Shown here: piece after piece, positions 27,801 through 35,829 of the stretch | Numbering within the stretch: the stretch's first letter is position 1 | How the letters are laid out: the number at the start of each line of letters is the position of its first letter | DNA from: an uncultured Eubacteriales bacterium | Lineage (GTDB): Bacteria; Bacillota; Clostridia; Christensenellales; Aristaeellaceae | Direction: 5' to 3' | Length of the DNA: 64,000 nt | NCBI GenBank assembly: GCA_902785105.1 | Contig: CACZXF010000041.1 | Location: forward strand, 1-64,000 | Translations under genes and position numbers: made by a program | Notes under the pieces: generated by a model | What the model saw: the letters and a program-made list of their open reading frames with translations, nothing else | Told to the model about the DNA's origin: nothing | Database searches by the model: none

Positions 27801-28017
27801 CATGCGCAAGGAGGCCGGCTTCGACGTGGTGGATCGCATCGCCCTGACCTACCGCGCCAGCGAGGCCCTGGCCCCCGTCCTCGCCAAAAACGCCGAGGCC
27901 ATCTCCGCCGCCACCCTCGCCACCGCTTTCGCAGAGGGCGACGCCCCCGAGGGCAGCTACGCCAAGGAGTGGAACATCAACGGCGAAAAGGCCACGCTGA
28001 GCGTGAAGAAAAACTGA
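24871..28017 (+). CDS. ileS: Isoleucyl-tRNA synthetase, type 2 (IleS2-like)
   Basis: A 1048-residue class Ia synthetase. The HIGH motif is PHIGH (HIGH at 55-58) and the KMSKS loop is KMSKH (599-603). GWDTHGLPVE follows the first motif, and a zinc knuckle, YCPRCGTALSSHE, begins near 181 in the editing insertion. The length of about 1050 residues and that knuckle fit the eukaryote-like type 2 enzymes, known for tolerance to mupirocin, rather than the 920-residue type 1 enzyme. GGGAGG precedes the ATG; the reading frame upstream is riboswitch, not protein. Expression is controlled by the T-box. Confidence 0.94.
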   Translation: MFEKVSTALDFQAREQEVIKFWNENDIFKKSMDQRAGKDVWTFFDGPPTANGKPHIGHIETRALKDLFPRYWTMKGKHVTRKAGWDTHGLPVELEVEKLLGLDGKEQIEAYGIEPFIKKCKESVWKYKGEWERMSERVGFWADMEHPYITYENDYIESEWWSLKQIADKGLLYKGHKVVPYCPRCGTALSSHEVSQGYKEVKERSAVVRFKVKGEENTYIYAWTTTPWTLPSNVALCVNPDETYAKFDYDGRTVIMGDALIEQVLGEGVEVQNKTTFPGSELKGLRYEPLFDFQLKAIEGAENAENAWMVVCDDYVTMTDGTGVVHQAPAFGEDDARVGRENHIPFLQLVNTRGEMTEVTRWPGVFVKKADPMILEDLEKEGKLVSAPWFTHDYPFCWRCDTPLIYYARATWFIRMTAVRDNLLKNNRTVNWYPDNIKEGRFGNFLENVIDWGLSRERYWGTPLPVWVCKQCGKIHVIGSRAELKELGNNVPDDIELHRPYIDAVTINCPACGGEMRRTPEVIDCWYDSGSMPFAQWHYPFEHKEIFEANFPANFISEAIDQTRGWFYTLMAIGTLLFDKSPFENCVVMGHVQDAEGRKMSKHLGNVVNPWDVLDRQGADAVRWYFYANGAPWLPTRFSHELVSEMQSKFMGTLWNTYAFFTMYAAIDDYKPEEHKASPEDFTLMDKWALSKLNTLVKYVDEGLQAYKITETARAIQAFVEELSNWYVRLSKSRFWGSEWTGDKKAAYETLYTVLTTLCKLAAPYVPFMTESMYRNLVVGNISGAPESVHLCDYPVADESLIDAELEAEMEEVMDAVQLGRACRGTANIKVRQALSTLYVKGSKLSDACAALIRDELNVEEVKFIDDARAFTTYQIKPQLRTLGRRYGKKVPAIGEYLKTVDGNAFVDALEKDGVVKFTIDDTEIALEKDDCLIAPAQKPGFVSQTEGDMTVVIDTNLTPELIEKGFVREVISKIQTMRKEAGFDVVDRIALTYRASEALAPVLAKNAEAISAATLATAFAEGDAPEGSYAKEWNINGEKATLSVKKN

Positions 28018-28035
28018 TTGATTGGGGAGTTGTTA

Positions 28036-28173
28036 AGATATCGTTCGTAGTCCACCTCATCCGCCCTCACGGGCACCTTCCCCTCAAGGGGAAGGCAGGT
28101 GCTGGGCTGCCTGGAACCAAAAGCCTTCCCCTTGAGGGGAAGGTGGCGCGAAGCGCCGGATGAGGTGGATTTC
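28036..28173. repeat. Intergenic element, core A
   Basis: TCGTTCGTAGTCCACCTCATCCG to CGGATGAGGTGGATTT arms in an uninterrupted core. Left hairpin GCCCTCACGGGC, right hairpin GGCGCGAAGCGCC. Confidence 0.82.
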
Positions 28174-28218
28174 CCGCTTTCTTCGATTACTGTTATTTTA
28201 ACTCGACAACTGAACCAT

Positions 28219-28281
28219 AAAAGGGGACAATGGAGAACGGCTGTCTGCCATCCGGCAGCGCCATTCTCCATTGTCCTTTTT
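28219..28281 (+). terminator. Long-stem terminator after ileS
   Basis: GGACAATGGAGAA (28225-28237) pairs with TTCTCCATTGTCC (28264-28276). Inner GCTG/CAGC pairs and a 3' TTTTT follow. The arms resemble core-D repeat sequence. Confidence 0.8.
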
Positions 28282-28358
28282 AACCTCCCGATAAATTCCC
28301 TTTTGACGGATGAACCGCCCCTCCCGCGCATAGCCTAATTCTGACAGGAGGGATTGCA

Positions 28359-29072
28359 ATGTCAGATACCGGCACGCTGCGGATACACGCGCAGGTGAGG
28401 CCCACGTCGGCAGGAGAGGCCGGCGGGGGCGCGGCACGGAAGCCGCCCATACAGATCGAGGCCCCGGCGAAGCCCCGCCGCGGGAGGATACGCAAGCCGA
28501 AGGCGAAGCTGACCTACGGGGACCGGCTGCTGCGCAACAGCGCCTACGCCTGCGCGCTGCTGCTGGGCGTGCTGGCGCTGGGCAACGTCAACGAGCCCTG
28601 GGCGAAGAAGGCGTCAGACAGCGTGGAGAAGGCGCTGACCATGCGCATCGACCTGGACGAATCCATCGGCGCGCTGCAATTCGTGAAGGAACTGATGCCC
28701 GAATCGGCACTGGTGTTCATGAACCTCACCGGCGAAAGGGCGCTGGCGCGGCCGGTGGAGGGGCCGCTGGCCCACGCCTGGTCGAATTTACAGCCCTGGC
28801 TGATGTTCAACTGTCCCGAAGGCGCGGAGGTCCGGGCGGCGGCGGCGGGCACGGTGACGGCGGTGAGCCCTATGTCCGAGGGGCTTTACGGCGTACTGGT
28901 GGACCACGGGGAGGGTGTCGAGACCCTCTACGCCCATCTGGCCGGAGCCGACGTGGCCGCCGGGGATACGGTGACCAAGGGACAGGCCCTGGGCAAGGGC
29001 GGCGACGCGGTGTACTTTGAATACCGCCTGAACGGCGAGGCCGCGGACCCCACCGCCGAGCTGGGGCTATGA
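28359..29072 (+). CDS. spoIVFA: SpoIVFA-like membrane protein with degenerate M23 (LytM) domain
   Basis: A 237-residue protein: a basic, Pro/Arg-rich cytoplasmic N-terminus, one TM helix (about 58-77) and a C-terminal LytM/M23-type fold (about 140-235) with VEGPLAHAW, GTVTAVSP, VDHGEGVETLYAHL and VTKGQALG. The first zinc-binding HxxxD and the final HxH of active M23 enzymes are not recognisable, so it should be catalytically dead, as in SpoIVFA. It overlaps the M50 protease gene by four bases, matching the spoIVFA-spoIVFB operon in which SpoIVFA holds and inhibits the protease in the forespore outer membrane. The assignment rests on this pairing as much as on sequence. Confidence 0.8.
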   Translation: MSDTGTLRIHAQVRPTSAGEAGGGAARKPPIQIEAPAKPRRGRIRKPKAKLTYGDRLLRNSAYACALLLGVLALGNVNEPWAKKASDSVEKALTMRIDLDESIGALQFVKELMPESALVFMNLTGERALARPVEGPLAHAWSNLQPWLMFNCPEGAEVRAAAAGTVTAVSPMSEGLYGVLVDHGEGVETLYAHLAGADVAAGDTVTKGQALGKGGDAVYFEYRLNGEAADPTAELGL

Positions 29073-29929
29073 TGGAGCTGCGCATCGGACACACGCGGCT
29101 CAGCGCCCATCCCTTTCTGCTGCTCCTGCCGCTGCTGGGGCTGCATCTGGGGCTGGGGGTCGAGCTGACCGCGACGCTCATCGCCCTGGTCGTCCACGAA
29201 TCCGCCCACCTGCTGGCAGCGCGGCTGGCGGGGGTTCGGGTGGAGCGGCTGCGGCTGATGCCCTTCGGCGGAGCCATCCAGCCGGGGAACCTCTACGCGC
29301 TGTCGCCGGGACAGCTCCTCGCCGTGGCGGCGGCGGGACCGGCGGGGAACCTGCTGGCGCTGACCGTGGCAGCAGCACTGGCCCAGTGGGGCGTCCTCAC
29401 GCCGGGCATCGCGCTGCTGCACCTGCGGGTCAATCTGGCGCTGATGCTGTTCAACCTGTTTCCGGGACTGCCGCTGGACGGCGGGCGGATGCTCTACGCG
29501 CTGACCAACAAGCGCCTGGGCCGCTCCCGCTCGGTGACGCTGGGCATACTCCTGGGCCGCGTGGCGGCGGCGGGGCTGTTCACGCTGGTATTGCGGGGCA
29601 TCGCGGAGACGGGACACTGGAACGTCTCCCTCACCGCCTGCGCCATATTCATACTGGCCAGCGCCCCGGAGGAGCGCAGAGCGTTGGCTGACCTGAACGT
29701 CGCCTCCCCGCTGAACGCCCTCAGGGATGTCGGCGACCCCATCGACCTTAAATTATGTGCCGTGGACGAGGGCTGCGCCGTCCTCCGCGCCCTGCGCCGC
29801 ACCTCCCCCGACGCCGCCACGCTATATGCCGTCTACCACGAAAACCGCCTTGCCGCCTTCACCGACGAGCGCGCCCTGCTGGAGCTGGCGCTGAACGATA
29901 GGGAGGCGGTGGTGGGAAGCGCAGTATAG
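29069..29929 (+). CDS. spoIVFB: SpoIVFB-like site-2 protease (M50)
   Basis: A 286-residue polytopic metalloprotease. HESAH (H43, E44, H47) forms the zinc and catalytic site, and NLFPGLPLDGG places the third ligand at D137, the same numbering as remembered for Bacillus subtilis SpoIVFB. A CBS-like C-terminal region (about 215-280) follows the membrane part. In sporulation it cleaves pro-sigma-K within the mother-cell membrane. No sigK is in the window. The gene is coupled to spoIVFA and ended by a hairpin. It is a direct indication that the organism can form endospores. Confidence 0.88.
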   Translation: MMELRIGHTRLSAHPFLLLLPLLGLHLGLGVELTATLIALVVHESAHLLAARLAGVRVERLRLMPFGGAIQPGNLYALSPGQLLAVAAAGPAGNLLALTVAAALAQWGVLTPGIALLHLRVNLALMLFNLFPGLPLDGGRMLYALTNKRLGRSRSVTLGILLGRVAAAGLFTLVLRGIAETGHWNVSLTACAIFILASAPEERRALADLNVASPLNALRDVGDPIDLKLCAVDEGCAVLRALRRTSPDAATLYAVYHENRLAAFTDERALLELALNDREAVVGSAV

Positions 29930-29945
29930 CCAGAAACCATGACAA

Positions 29946-29982
29946 AGCGGCTGCCGCAATCGCGCGACAGCCGCTATTGTTG
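29946..29982 (+). terminator. Terminator of spoIVFAB
   Basis: AGCGGCTG and CAGCCGCT stem, then TATTGTTGT. Confidence 0.65.
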
Positions 29983-29998
29983 TCAGTTCACACTGACA

Positions 29999-30135
29999 TA
30001 TTGGAATTTGTCGGGGTGAGCGGGAGTCCACCTCATCCGCCCTCACGGGCACCTTCCCCTCAAGGGGAAGGCAGGGGCTGGGCTACCGGGTAACCAAATG
30101 GCCTCGAACAAACACCCCGACAAATCCTTGTTTAT
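29999..30135. repeat. Intergenic element, core A with deleted right half
   Basis: The left frame TTGGAATTTGTCGGGG and the CACCTCATCCG arm are intact. The right CGGATGAGGTG arm is missing, and the sequence passes straight to ACCCCGACAAATCC. Confidence 0.8.
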
Positions 30136-30141
30136 AAGTAA

Positions 30142-31902
30142 CTACGCCGAATACCCCCGGTGCTGCTTCATGCGCTTCTTATCGACGTACATCAATTCAT
30201 CGGCGCGGTGGAGCACGCTGTCCACGTCGGCATCCCGCTCGGGGTCGTATATCGCGAGGCCCTTGGCGAGGCTGATGCGGTCCCAGGGATTGCGGGCGAA
30301 GGTGTTGATCTCCGCGGCCCGGTTGTTGAAGGTCTGCATCAGGTTTTCGCGGTTCTCAAAGTCGCCGTTCTGGAGCACAGCCACAAACTCGTCGCCGCCG
30401 ATGCGGAACACCGGGCTGTGGGTGAACACGCCGCAGATGATGCGGGAGGAGGTTTGCAGATAAATGTCGCCCTTGTCGTGGCCGAAGGCGTCGTTGATCT
30501 CCTTGAGCTCGTTGCAGTCCAGCATCACGATGCCGAACTGGGGCGGATCGTCCGGTGTCCCGGCCTGGATCTGTTCGTTCAGTTTATCAGCGAAGATGTT
30601 GAAGGCCTGCTTGTTGCGTATGCCGGTCAGCGGGTCCTTGTAGGCCTTGCTGTTCAGGTCCCTGATGTAGGTGTTCAGATGGTCGGCCATGCGGTTGAAG
30701 GACTGGGTCAGCACGCCCACCTCGTCGTCGCCCGCGTATTCCAGCTTCATGTCGTATTCGCCCTCGGCCAGCCGCGTGGAGGCGGCGGCGAGGTTGCGCA
30801 GCGGGTCGGTGATGTGCTTCATCACGGCGGTGGCGACGATGGCGAATATGCCCAGTATCGCGGCGGCGGCGACGATGATGCCGTTGACCGCCTTCCGCCA
30901 CCCCGCGCTGATCTCCCGCTCCGGGGCGATGATCAGCAGGCTCAGGTCGTTGTCCAGCCGGGTGCTGGCGGCACGCTTGGCGGTGCCGTCGGCGCTGAAG
31001 GCGAAGAGGGAGATGTCGTCCGTGTCCTTGGAGCTGTTCACATCGGACAGCAACTGGATGTCCATGTCCATGAAGCTGGTGCCCGCAGGCAGCGTGGGAT
31101 GATAGAGCATCAGCCCCTCCTGATCGATCAGGCAGGCATAGCCCGTATCATAAACCCGGATGTCCCGAATCTGATCCACCAGCGTCTCCCAAAGGATGTC
31201 CATGCCCACCACGCCGATGAACGTACCGGCCTTGTAGATGGGCGTGACATAGGAGACGATGTCCAGCCCCAGCGTCTCGTTGCGGTAGGGCTCCAGCCAG
31301 GAGGGGCGGCCCCGCTGCTGGGCCAGGGTATACCAGCCGACATGGCCCATGTCCGAGGCGTCGTAGGCGCTGATGTCCACGCTCTCCGCTTCGATGAAGC
31401 TGGAGCTGCCCTTGCTGGTGTACCAGAAGCCCAGTTCGGTGCTGCTGAGGGCGGGGTTGAAACGGTAATAGTAGCTGACGACGCCGTTGGTGTGGTTGGC
31501 GATGCTGGCGAACACCGTCTGAGCCCGGCGGGAATGGGCATCGAGGTAGATGTCCATGCGGCGCTGACGGGTGCTCCCGGCCATGTTCAGCGGCATGGTC
31601 TGGCTGCTGGTCCTGTCGGAGGGCTCGTCCTCAAGCGCCCCGGCGGCGCCGCCGCTGACCAGATTCACCACGTTCAAATCCTGCGTGACGTAGCGCGAGA
31701 CCATATTCACCGACTGCTCGATGGAGTACAGGTATTCGTTCAGCGATTTGCGCTGGCTGTCGCAGACCAGCCGCATCTCGCGGGCCGCATTGCGATCACC
31801 CTCGCTTTTGATGGAATAGATGCCGATTCCACCCACCGCAAGCACGCTGACCACAATCGCCGTCAGCGTCATCAGGGTAATCTTTGTGCGAATAGAGTGC
31901 AT
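30142..31902 (-). CDS. Membrane diguanylate cyclase (Cache-HAMP-GGDEF)
   Basis: A 586-residue protein. TM1 is at about 9-30 and a large extracellular region (to about 335) resembles a double Cache sensor, with FNPALSSTELGFWYTSKG and YKAGTFIGVVGMDILWETLV. TM2 follows, then a HAMP segment (ITDPLRNLAAASTRLAEGEY) and a GGDEF domain ending in GGDEF at 502-506. An intact GGDEF predicts c-di-GMP synthesis from GTP in response to an external ligand. No inhibitory I-site RxxD is visible just before it, and no EAL domain is present. GGAGG nine bases before the ATG supports this start; upstream frame sequence is repeat-derived. Confidence 0.9.
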   Translation of the reverse strand: MHSIRTKITLMTLTAIVVSVLAVGGIGIYSIKSEGDRNAAREMRLVCDSQRKSLNEYLYSIEQSVNMVSRYVTQDLNVVNLVSGGAAGALEDEPSDRTSSQTMPLNMAGSTRQRRMDIYLDAHSRRAQTVFASIANHTNGVVSYYYRFNPALSSTELGFWYTSKGSSSFIEAESVDISAYDASDMGHVGWYTLAQQRGRPSWLEPYRNETLGLDIVSYVTPIYKAGTFIGVVGMDILWETLVDQIRDIRVYDTGYACLIDQEGLMLYHPTLPAGTSFMDMDIQLLSDVNSSKDTDDISLFAFSADGTAKRAASTRLDNDLSLLIIAPEREISAGWRKAVNGIIVAAAAILGIFAIVATAVMKHITDPLRNLAAASTRLAEGEYDMKLEYAGDDEVGVLTQSFNRMADHLNTYIRDLNSKAYKDPLTGIRNKQAFNIFADKLNEQIQAGTPDDPPQFGIVMLDCNELKEINDAFGHDKGDIYLQTSSRIICGVFTHSPVFRIGGDEFVAVLQNGDFENRENLMQTFNNRAAEINTFARNPWDRISLAKGLAIYDPERDADVDSVLHRADELMYVDKKRMKQHRGYSA

Positions 31903-31937
31903 GGTTAAACGCCTCCGGAGGGGGTAGACGGGTGTGG

Positions 31938-32099
31938 GGAAACAGGGATTTGCGTGGGGTCTGTTCGAGTCCACCTCATCCGCCCTCACGGGCACTTGAC
32001 AAGGGCCTGCCGGCCCCATCTCACTGAAAACAGTCCACTGGACTGTTTTCCGGGCGCTCGAGGTGAACCCACGTCTCCCCGACAAATTCCAATTTATCG
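31938..32099. repeat. Intergenic element, core A mostly replaced by inner palindrome
   Basis: The left arm CACCTCATCCG and the outer frame (CCCCGACAAATTCCAATTT at right) remain. The centre holds GAAAACAGTCC and GGACTGTTTTC (32027-32051), and both CCTTCCCC palindromes are lost. Confidence 0.8.
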
Positions 32100-32121
32100 T
32101 TCTGTTCAGAACCTCAAATCC

Positions 32122-33762
32122 CTATTCCTTCACCGAAACATTGCGGTAGTTGTTGCTGGACCAACCGTTCCAGGAGACCTTGAAGCCCTTGACGCGGTGG
32201 CTGACCACGAAGAGGTGCTGCTTGGAGAACAGGGGAACCCAGGCAGCGTCCTCCTGGACGATCTTTTGCTCCAGCGCCTGGTATTCGGCGACGCGGGCAT
32301 CGGGGTCCACGATGGTGCGGGCATTGCGCACGCGGTCGATGATCGCCTGGTCGCCATAGCAGAGGCTGCGGGACAGCGTGTTTTCCGGGGAGCCGAAGAA
32401 GGTGAATATGAAGTTGTCCGGGTCGTTGAAGTCGGCGGACCAGGTGGAGGTGTAGCAGGCCAGCTCGCCCTTCTTCCGGCGGGTATAGAACTCGTCCTCG
32501 GTGATGGTCTCGACGCTCACCCGCACACCGATGCTCCGCCACATGGAGGCCGCCAGGGCCACCAGCTCCTCGTAGGACTGGCCCTCGTTGTCGGCGATGG
32601 TGATGGTCAGGTTGAAGCCATCCTTCACGCCCGCCTCCTCCAGCAGATTCCGGGCCTCCTGCGGGTCATAGAGAATGGGTTCGAGGTCCGGGTTGTAACC
32701 GATGAGGCCATGCGGGAATATGCCGTTTTCCAGCGTGCCGCGGCCGCTGTAGGCGGCGTCCAGCAGCGTCTGACGGTTCAGCGCAAGCTGCAAAGCCCTG
32801 CGCACGCGCACGTCGTTCAGCGGCTCGACGCTCTCATTCAGCGCGAGGTAGGCGATGCCCACGCGGGTGCCCTTCACCAGCAGGTCCTGGTAGATGTCGC
32901 CGTGGAAGAAATACTCGGCGTCCGCGCCCATGTTGTCCAGATCGAGTATGTCCAGCTCGCCCTTTTCAAACATCAGGCGCTGGGCCTCGGAATCTGGCAC
33001 GGCGTAGATGTTCAGCCCCGCGCAGCGCGGCGGGCCCGCCCAGCAGGCCCTGTTGGCGTCCAGCACCATGCTGCCGTCTGGGCTCCAGCTCCGCATGACA
33101 AAGGGACCTGTGCCAATGGTCCATTCGGGAGACTGGCCGAAGCGCTCCCCCGCCTCCTCCGTGGTGCCCTCGTCCAGTATCGACGCGCCGGGGGTAGAGA
33201 GGCAGGCCAGGAAGGCCGCGTAGGGCGCCTCCAGGGTCAGCGTGAAATCGTAATCGCCCTCCGACTGAAAGCCCGACAGGGCATCCGCCTCACCATTGCG
33301 AAGGGCTTCGGCCCCCGCGATGCCGATGGCAATGTCATGATTGACGGATTTCGGATGGGTCAGCAGGCGCTTCAGGGTATAGCCCACGTCCGAAGCGGTC
33401 AGCTCCGCGCCGTTGGAGAACTTCACGCCCTCATGGAGCTTGAAGTGGTAGCTCAGGCCGTCCGGGGAGACGTCCCAGCTCTCCGCCAGGGAGGGCACGA
33501 TCTCCGTGGAGCCGTCCTCGTTGGACTGCACCTCCACCAGCCGGTCGAACACGTTCAGCGCGATAGTATAGTAGCCGGAGGTACACTGAGGGTCCACTGT
33601 GTCCGGCTTCTCGTCCACAAAGGACAGATATTGCGCGGTATCCGCCGGGGCCTGCGCCGCGCTCTTCGACGCCGTCCCGCCCGCGTCCCTCTGCCCGCAG
33701 CCCGCCAGCGCCAGGCACATCGCCAGCGCCGCCGCGAGCCCGATCAGTCTGCGATATTTCAT
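32122..33762 (-). CDS. ABC transporter substrate-binding lipoprotein, oligopeptide/nickel type (SBP_bac_5)
   Basis: A 546-residue protein. A lipoprotein signal ends in ALAGC with the lipid-bearing cysteine at 22. The rest follows the OppA/DppA pattern: TSGYYTIALNVFDRLVE, PSLAESWDVSPDGLSYHFKLHEGVKF-type start of the domain, and a C-terminal KGFKVSWNGW. It should bind peptides or related solutes outside the membrane. No permease or ATPase genes flank it, so it is an orphan binding protein that must work with a transporter elsewhere, or as a sensor feeding the neighbouring cyclase (inference). Confidence 0.9.
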   Translation of the reverse strand: MKYRRLIGLAAALAMCLALAGCGQRDAGGTASKSAAQAPADTAQYLSFVDEKPDTVDPQCTSGYYTIALNVFDRLVEVQSNEDGSTEIVPSLAESWDVSPDGLSYHFKLHEGVKFSNGAELTASDVGYTLKRLLTHPKSVNHDIAIGIAGAEALRNGEADALSGFQSEGDYDFTLTLEAPYAAFLACLSTPGASILDEGTTEEAGERFGQSPEWTIGTGPFVMRSWSPDGSMVLDANRACWAGPPRCAGLNIYAVPDSEAQRLMFEKGELDILDLDNMGADAEYFFHGDIYQDLLVKGTRVGIAYLALNESVEPLNDVRVRRALQLALNRQTLLDAAYSGRGTLENGIFPHGLIGYNPDLEPILYDPQEARNLLEEAGVKDGFNLTITIADNEGQSYEELVALAASMWRSIGVRVSVETITEDEFYTRRKKGELACYTSTWSADFNDPDNFIFTFFGSPENTLSRSLCYGDQAIIDRVRNARTIVDPDARVAEYQALEQKIVQEDAAWVPLFSKQHLFVVSHRVKGFKVSWNGWSSNNYRNVSVKE

Positions 33763-33804
33763 AACCGATAACCCCCGGTTTTATAGATACTGATAAATGC
33801 CCAT

Positions 33805-33834
33805 AGTATATTATCATTTTGTATCATAGCACAA
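33805..33834 (-). promoter_or_regulatory. Promoter of the binding lipoprotein gene
   Basis: TTGTGC, 18 bp, TATACT on the minus strand within an AT-rich stretch. The remaining 33835-33905 shows nothing else. Confidence 0.6.
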
Positions 33835-33910
33835 TTAGACTTTTTTGCACAGATAAAACGATGGAAATATGACAAAGAGAGCGTTAAATTGATGTTATTA
33901 ATGGAAGGGC

Positions 33911-34120
33911 GGATAAATTGGAAGTTGTCGGGGAGAGCGGGTAAGCCACCTCATCCGCCCCTTCGGGGCACCTTCCCCTCAAGGGGAAGGCTTTTGGGCC
34001 TCGGTTTTCCAGCCCCTTGCCTTCCCCTTGAGGAGCATCGAGCGCCCGGAAAACAGTCCAGTGGACTGTTTTCAGTGAGATGGGGCCGGCAGGCCCTTGT
34101 CAAGTGCTGTCGCTCCCACC
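33911..34120. repeat. Intergenic element, core A with inner palindrome
   Basis: The left frame ATAAATTGGAAGTTGTCGGG is present. The right half is replaced by the GAAAACAGTCC / GGACTGTTTTC insert (34048-34074), and the right frame is lost. Confidence 0.8.
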
Positions 34121-34150
34121 CCTTCACAAACAATATTTACCCATCCTGCG

Positions 34151-34180
34151 TTGCCGTGAACAGCCCGGATATGATATGAT
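34151..34180 (+). promoter_or_regulatory. Promoter of the MATE gene
   Basis: TTGCCG, 18 bp, TATGAT about 30 bp before the ATG. Confidence 0.6.
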
Positions 34181-34211
34181 TATATGAAAGTATATCTGGA
34201 GTTGAAGGATT

Positions 34212-35621
34212 ATGCGAAGGAACGGCGGCTTTGCCTGGGGCGACTTTCTGCGGCGGGTGACAGTGATCGCGGTGCCGGTGGCACTGCAAAACCTGCTGAC
34301 CACCACGGGCTCGATGGTGGACACGATGATGATCGCCTCCCTGGGCCAGACCGAGGTCGGCGCGGTGGGGCTGTGCGCCCAGTTTTCATCGCTGATGTTC
34401 AGCGGCTACTGGGGCTTTGTGGGCGGTGGCATGCTGTTCTTCGCCCAATACTGGGGCGCGAAGGACGACGAGGGCATCAACCGCTCCTACGGCCTGACGC
34501 TGACCTGCATGATGGCGGTGGGCTTCCTGTTCTTCGCGCTGGCGACCTGCCTCCCGGAGGCGGTGATGAAGCTGTACACCGACAAGGCGGCCATACAGGC
34601 GGTGGGCGTGGAATACCTGCGCATCGTGGGCTTCTCCTATCCGCTGACGGTGCTGTCCATGGCCATGGCGGCGCTGCTGCGCTGCACCGACCGCATCCGG
34701 ATACCCTTATACGGCTCCATCGCCTCGGTGATCACCAACACCTCGCTGAACTGGATGCTCATCTACGGCCGCTTCGGCCTGCCGCGGCTGGGCGTGCGGG
34801 GCGCGGCCATTGCCACGGTCATCGCCCAGGGCGTGGGCGTGGCGGTGGTGGTGCTGCTGGCCTGGCGGGACGGGCACCCCTATCTGCTGGCCGTTCGGCG
34901 GCACTTCCGCTGGCACGGCGGGTTGGTGGGTGAATACATGCGCAAGTGCGCCCCGATACTCGCCAACGAGATACTGATCGGACTGGGCAACATGGTCATC
35001 AACATCGTGCTGGGCCGACAGCCCGAGGAGGCCATCGCTGCCATCGCCGTGTTCCGCACCCTGGAGGGGCTCATCATCGGCTTCTTCGCCGGGTTTTCCA
35101 GCGCGGCCTCCGTGCTGGTGGGCACCCAGGTGGGCGCAGGCGAGCCGGAGATCGCCTATCAGCGGGCCTGGCGGCTGATCTATCTGTGTCAGGGATTCAT
35201 CGGCCTGCTCTGTCTGACACTGATCGGCCTGCACACCCCCATACTGACGCTGATGGGCATGCGGGACGAGAGCTTCCGCATCGCCTTCGGCCTGCTGTGC
35301 GTGTTCACACCCTTCGCCTTCATCCGTATGGGCAACTGGACTCACAACGACACCTTCCGCTCCGCCGGGGACGCAACCTATGGCACGATCCTCGAAATCC
35401 TGTTCATGTGGCTGGTGGTGCTGCCCTGCGTCTGGCTGTCGGGCATGGTCCTCCACTGGCCCACGCTGGCCGTGTTCGCCTGCTGCTATATCGACGAGCC
35501 CATACGCTACGTGCTCATGCAACGCCACCTCTTCCAGGGCACCTGGATCAAGCCCGTCACCCCCGAGGGCCGCGCGGCGGTGAAGGCGTGGCGAAGGGAA
35601 CGGGCGGCAAAAACTGCGTAA
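34212..35621 (+). CDS. MATE family efflux transporter
   Basis: A 469-residue membrane protein with about 12 hydrophobic segments in two homologous halves. The family signatures include VALQNLLTTTGSMVDTMMIA near residue 20 and the paired LYGSIASVITNTSLNWMLIYG. Such proteins export cationic drugs or metabolites in exchange for Na+ or H+. The gene is monocistronic and not next to any regulator, so the substrate cannot be proposed. An AAGGA lies very close to the ATG and a GGAG slightly farther upstream. Confidence 0.92.
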   Translation: MRRNGGFAWGDFLRRVTVIAVPVALQNLLTTTGSMVDTMMIASLGQTEVGAVGLCAQFSSLMFSGYWGFVGGGMLFFAQYWGAKDDEGINRSYGLTLTCMMAVGFLFFALATCLPEAVMKLYTDKAAIQAVGVEYLRIVGFSYPLTVLSMAMAALLRCTDRIRIPLYGSIASVITNTSLNWMLIYGRFGLPRLGVRGAAIATVIAQGVGVAVVVLLAWRDGHPYLLAVRRHFRWHGGLVGEYMRKCAPILANEILIGLGNMVINIVLGRQPEEAIAAIAVFRTLEGLIIGFFAGFSSAASVLVGTQVGAGEPEIAYQRAWRLIYLCQGFIGLLCLTLIGLHTPILTLMGMRDESFRIAFGLLCVFTPFAFIRMGNWTHNDTFRSAGDATYGTILEILFMWLVVLPCVWLSGMVLHWPTLAVFACCYIDEPIRYVLMQRHLFQGTWIKPVTPEGRAAVKAWRRERAAKTA

Positions 35622-35657
35622 CAGCAAAGGGACTGTTGCAAAAGTATCAGGAAAAAT

Positions 35658-35698
35658 CAGGGCATTCCAAGCTGCGGAAGCAGTAGCGGAATGCCCTG
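35658..35698 (+). other. Perfect 11-bp hairpin without T tract
   Basis: CAGGGCATTCC pairs with GGAATGCCCTG, with an inner CTGCggaaGCAG stem. It lies after the MATE stop and before the iorA promoter. It may protect the 3' end of the MATE mRNA or terminate weakly. Confidence 0.6.
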
Positions 35699-35748
35699 AA
35701 TGGTAACGCTATCCGGAACAACTTGACACGTCGGCTTAACATTTTATC

Positions 35749-35777
35749 TTGAAACCCTTGATTTAATGTGCTATTAT
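35749..35777 (+). promoter_or_regulatory. Promoter of iorAB
   Basis: TTGAAA, 17 bp, TATTAT, about 50 bp before the ATG at 35830. A TTGACA at 35723 has no matching -10. Confidence 0.65.
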
Positions 35778-35829
35778 ATCTGGGTATGTATACATTTCAC
35801 CGTGGCAACAACCGAAAGGAAGGTCATTC

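Noticed and set aside
31903..32085. N-terminal extension of the diguanylate cyclase.
   Set aside because: The extra residues are read through a core-A repeat; a good RBS and a TM helix mark the internal ATG at 31902.
30142..33762. Diguanylate cyclase and binding lipoprotein as one operon.
   Set aside because: A core-A element and about 220 bp separate them, and the lipoprotein gene has its own promoter; functional linkage is only speculative.
35723..35728. Perfect TTGACA upstream of iorA as -35 box.
   Set aside because: No -10 lies at 15-19 bp; the TTGAAA/TATTAT pair at 35749-35777 fits with 17 bp.
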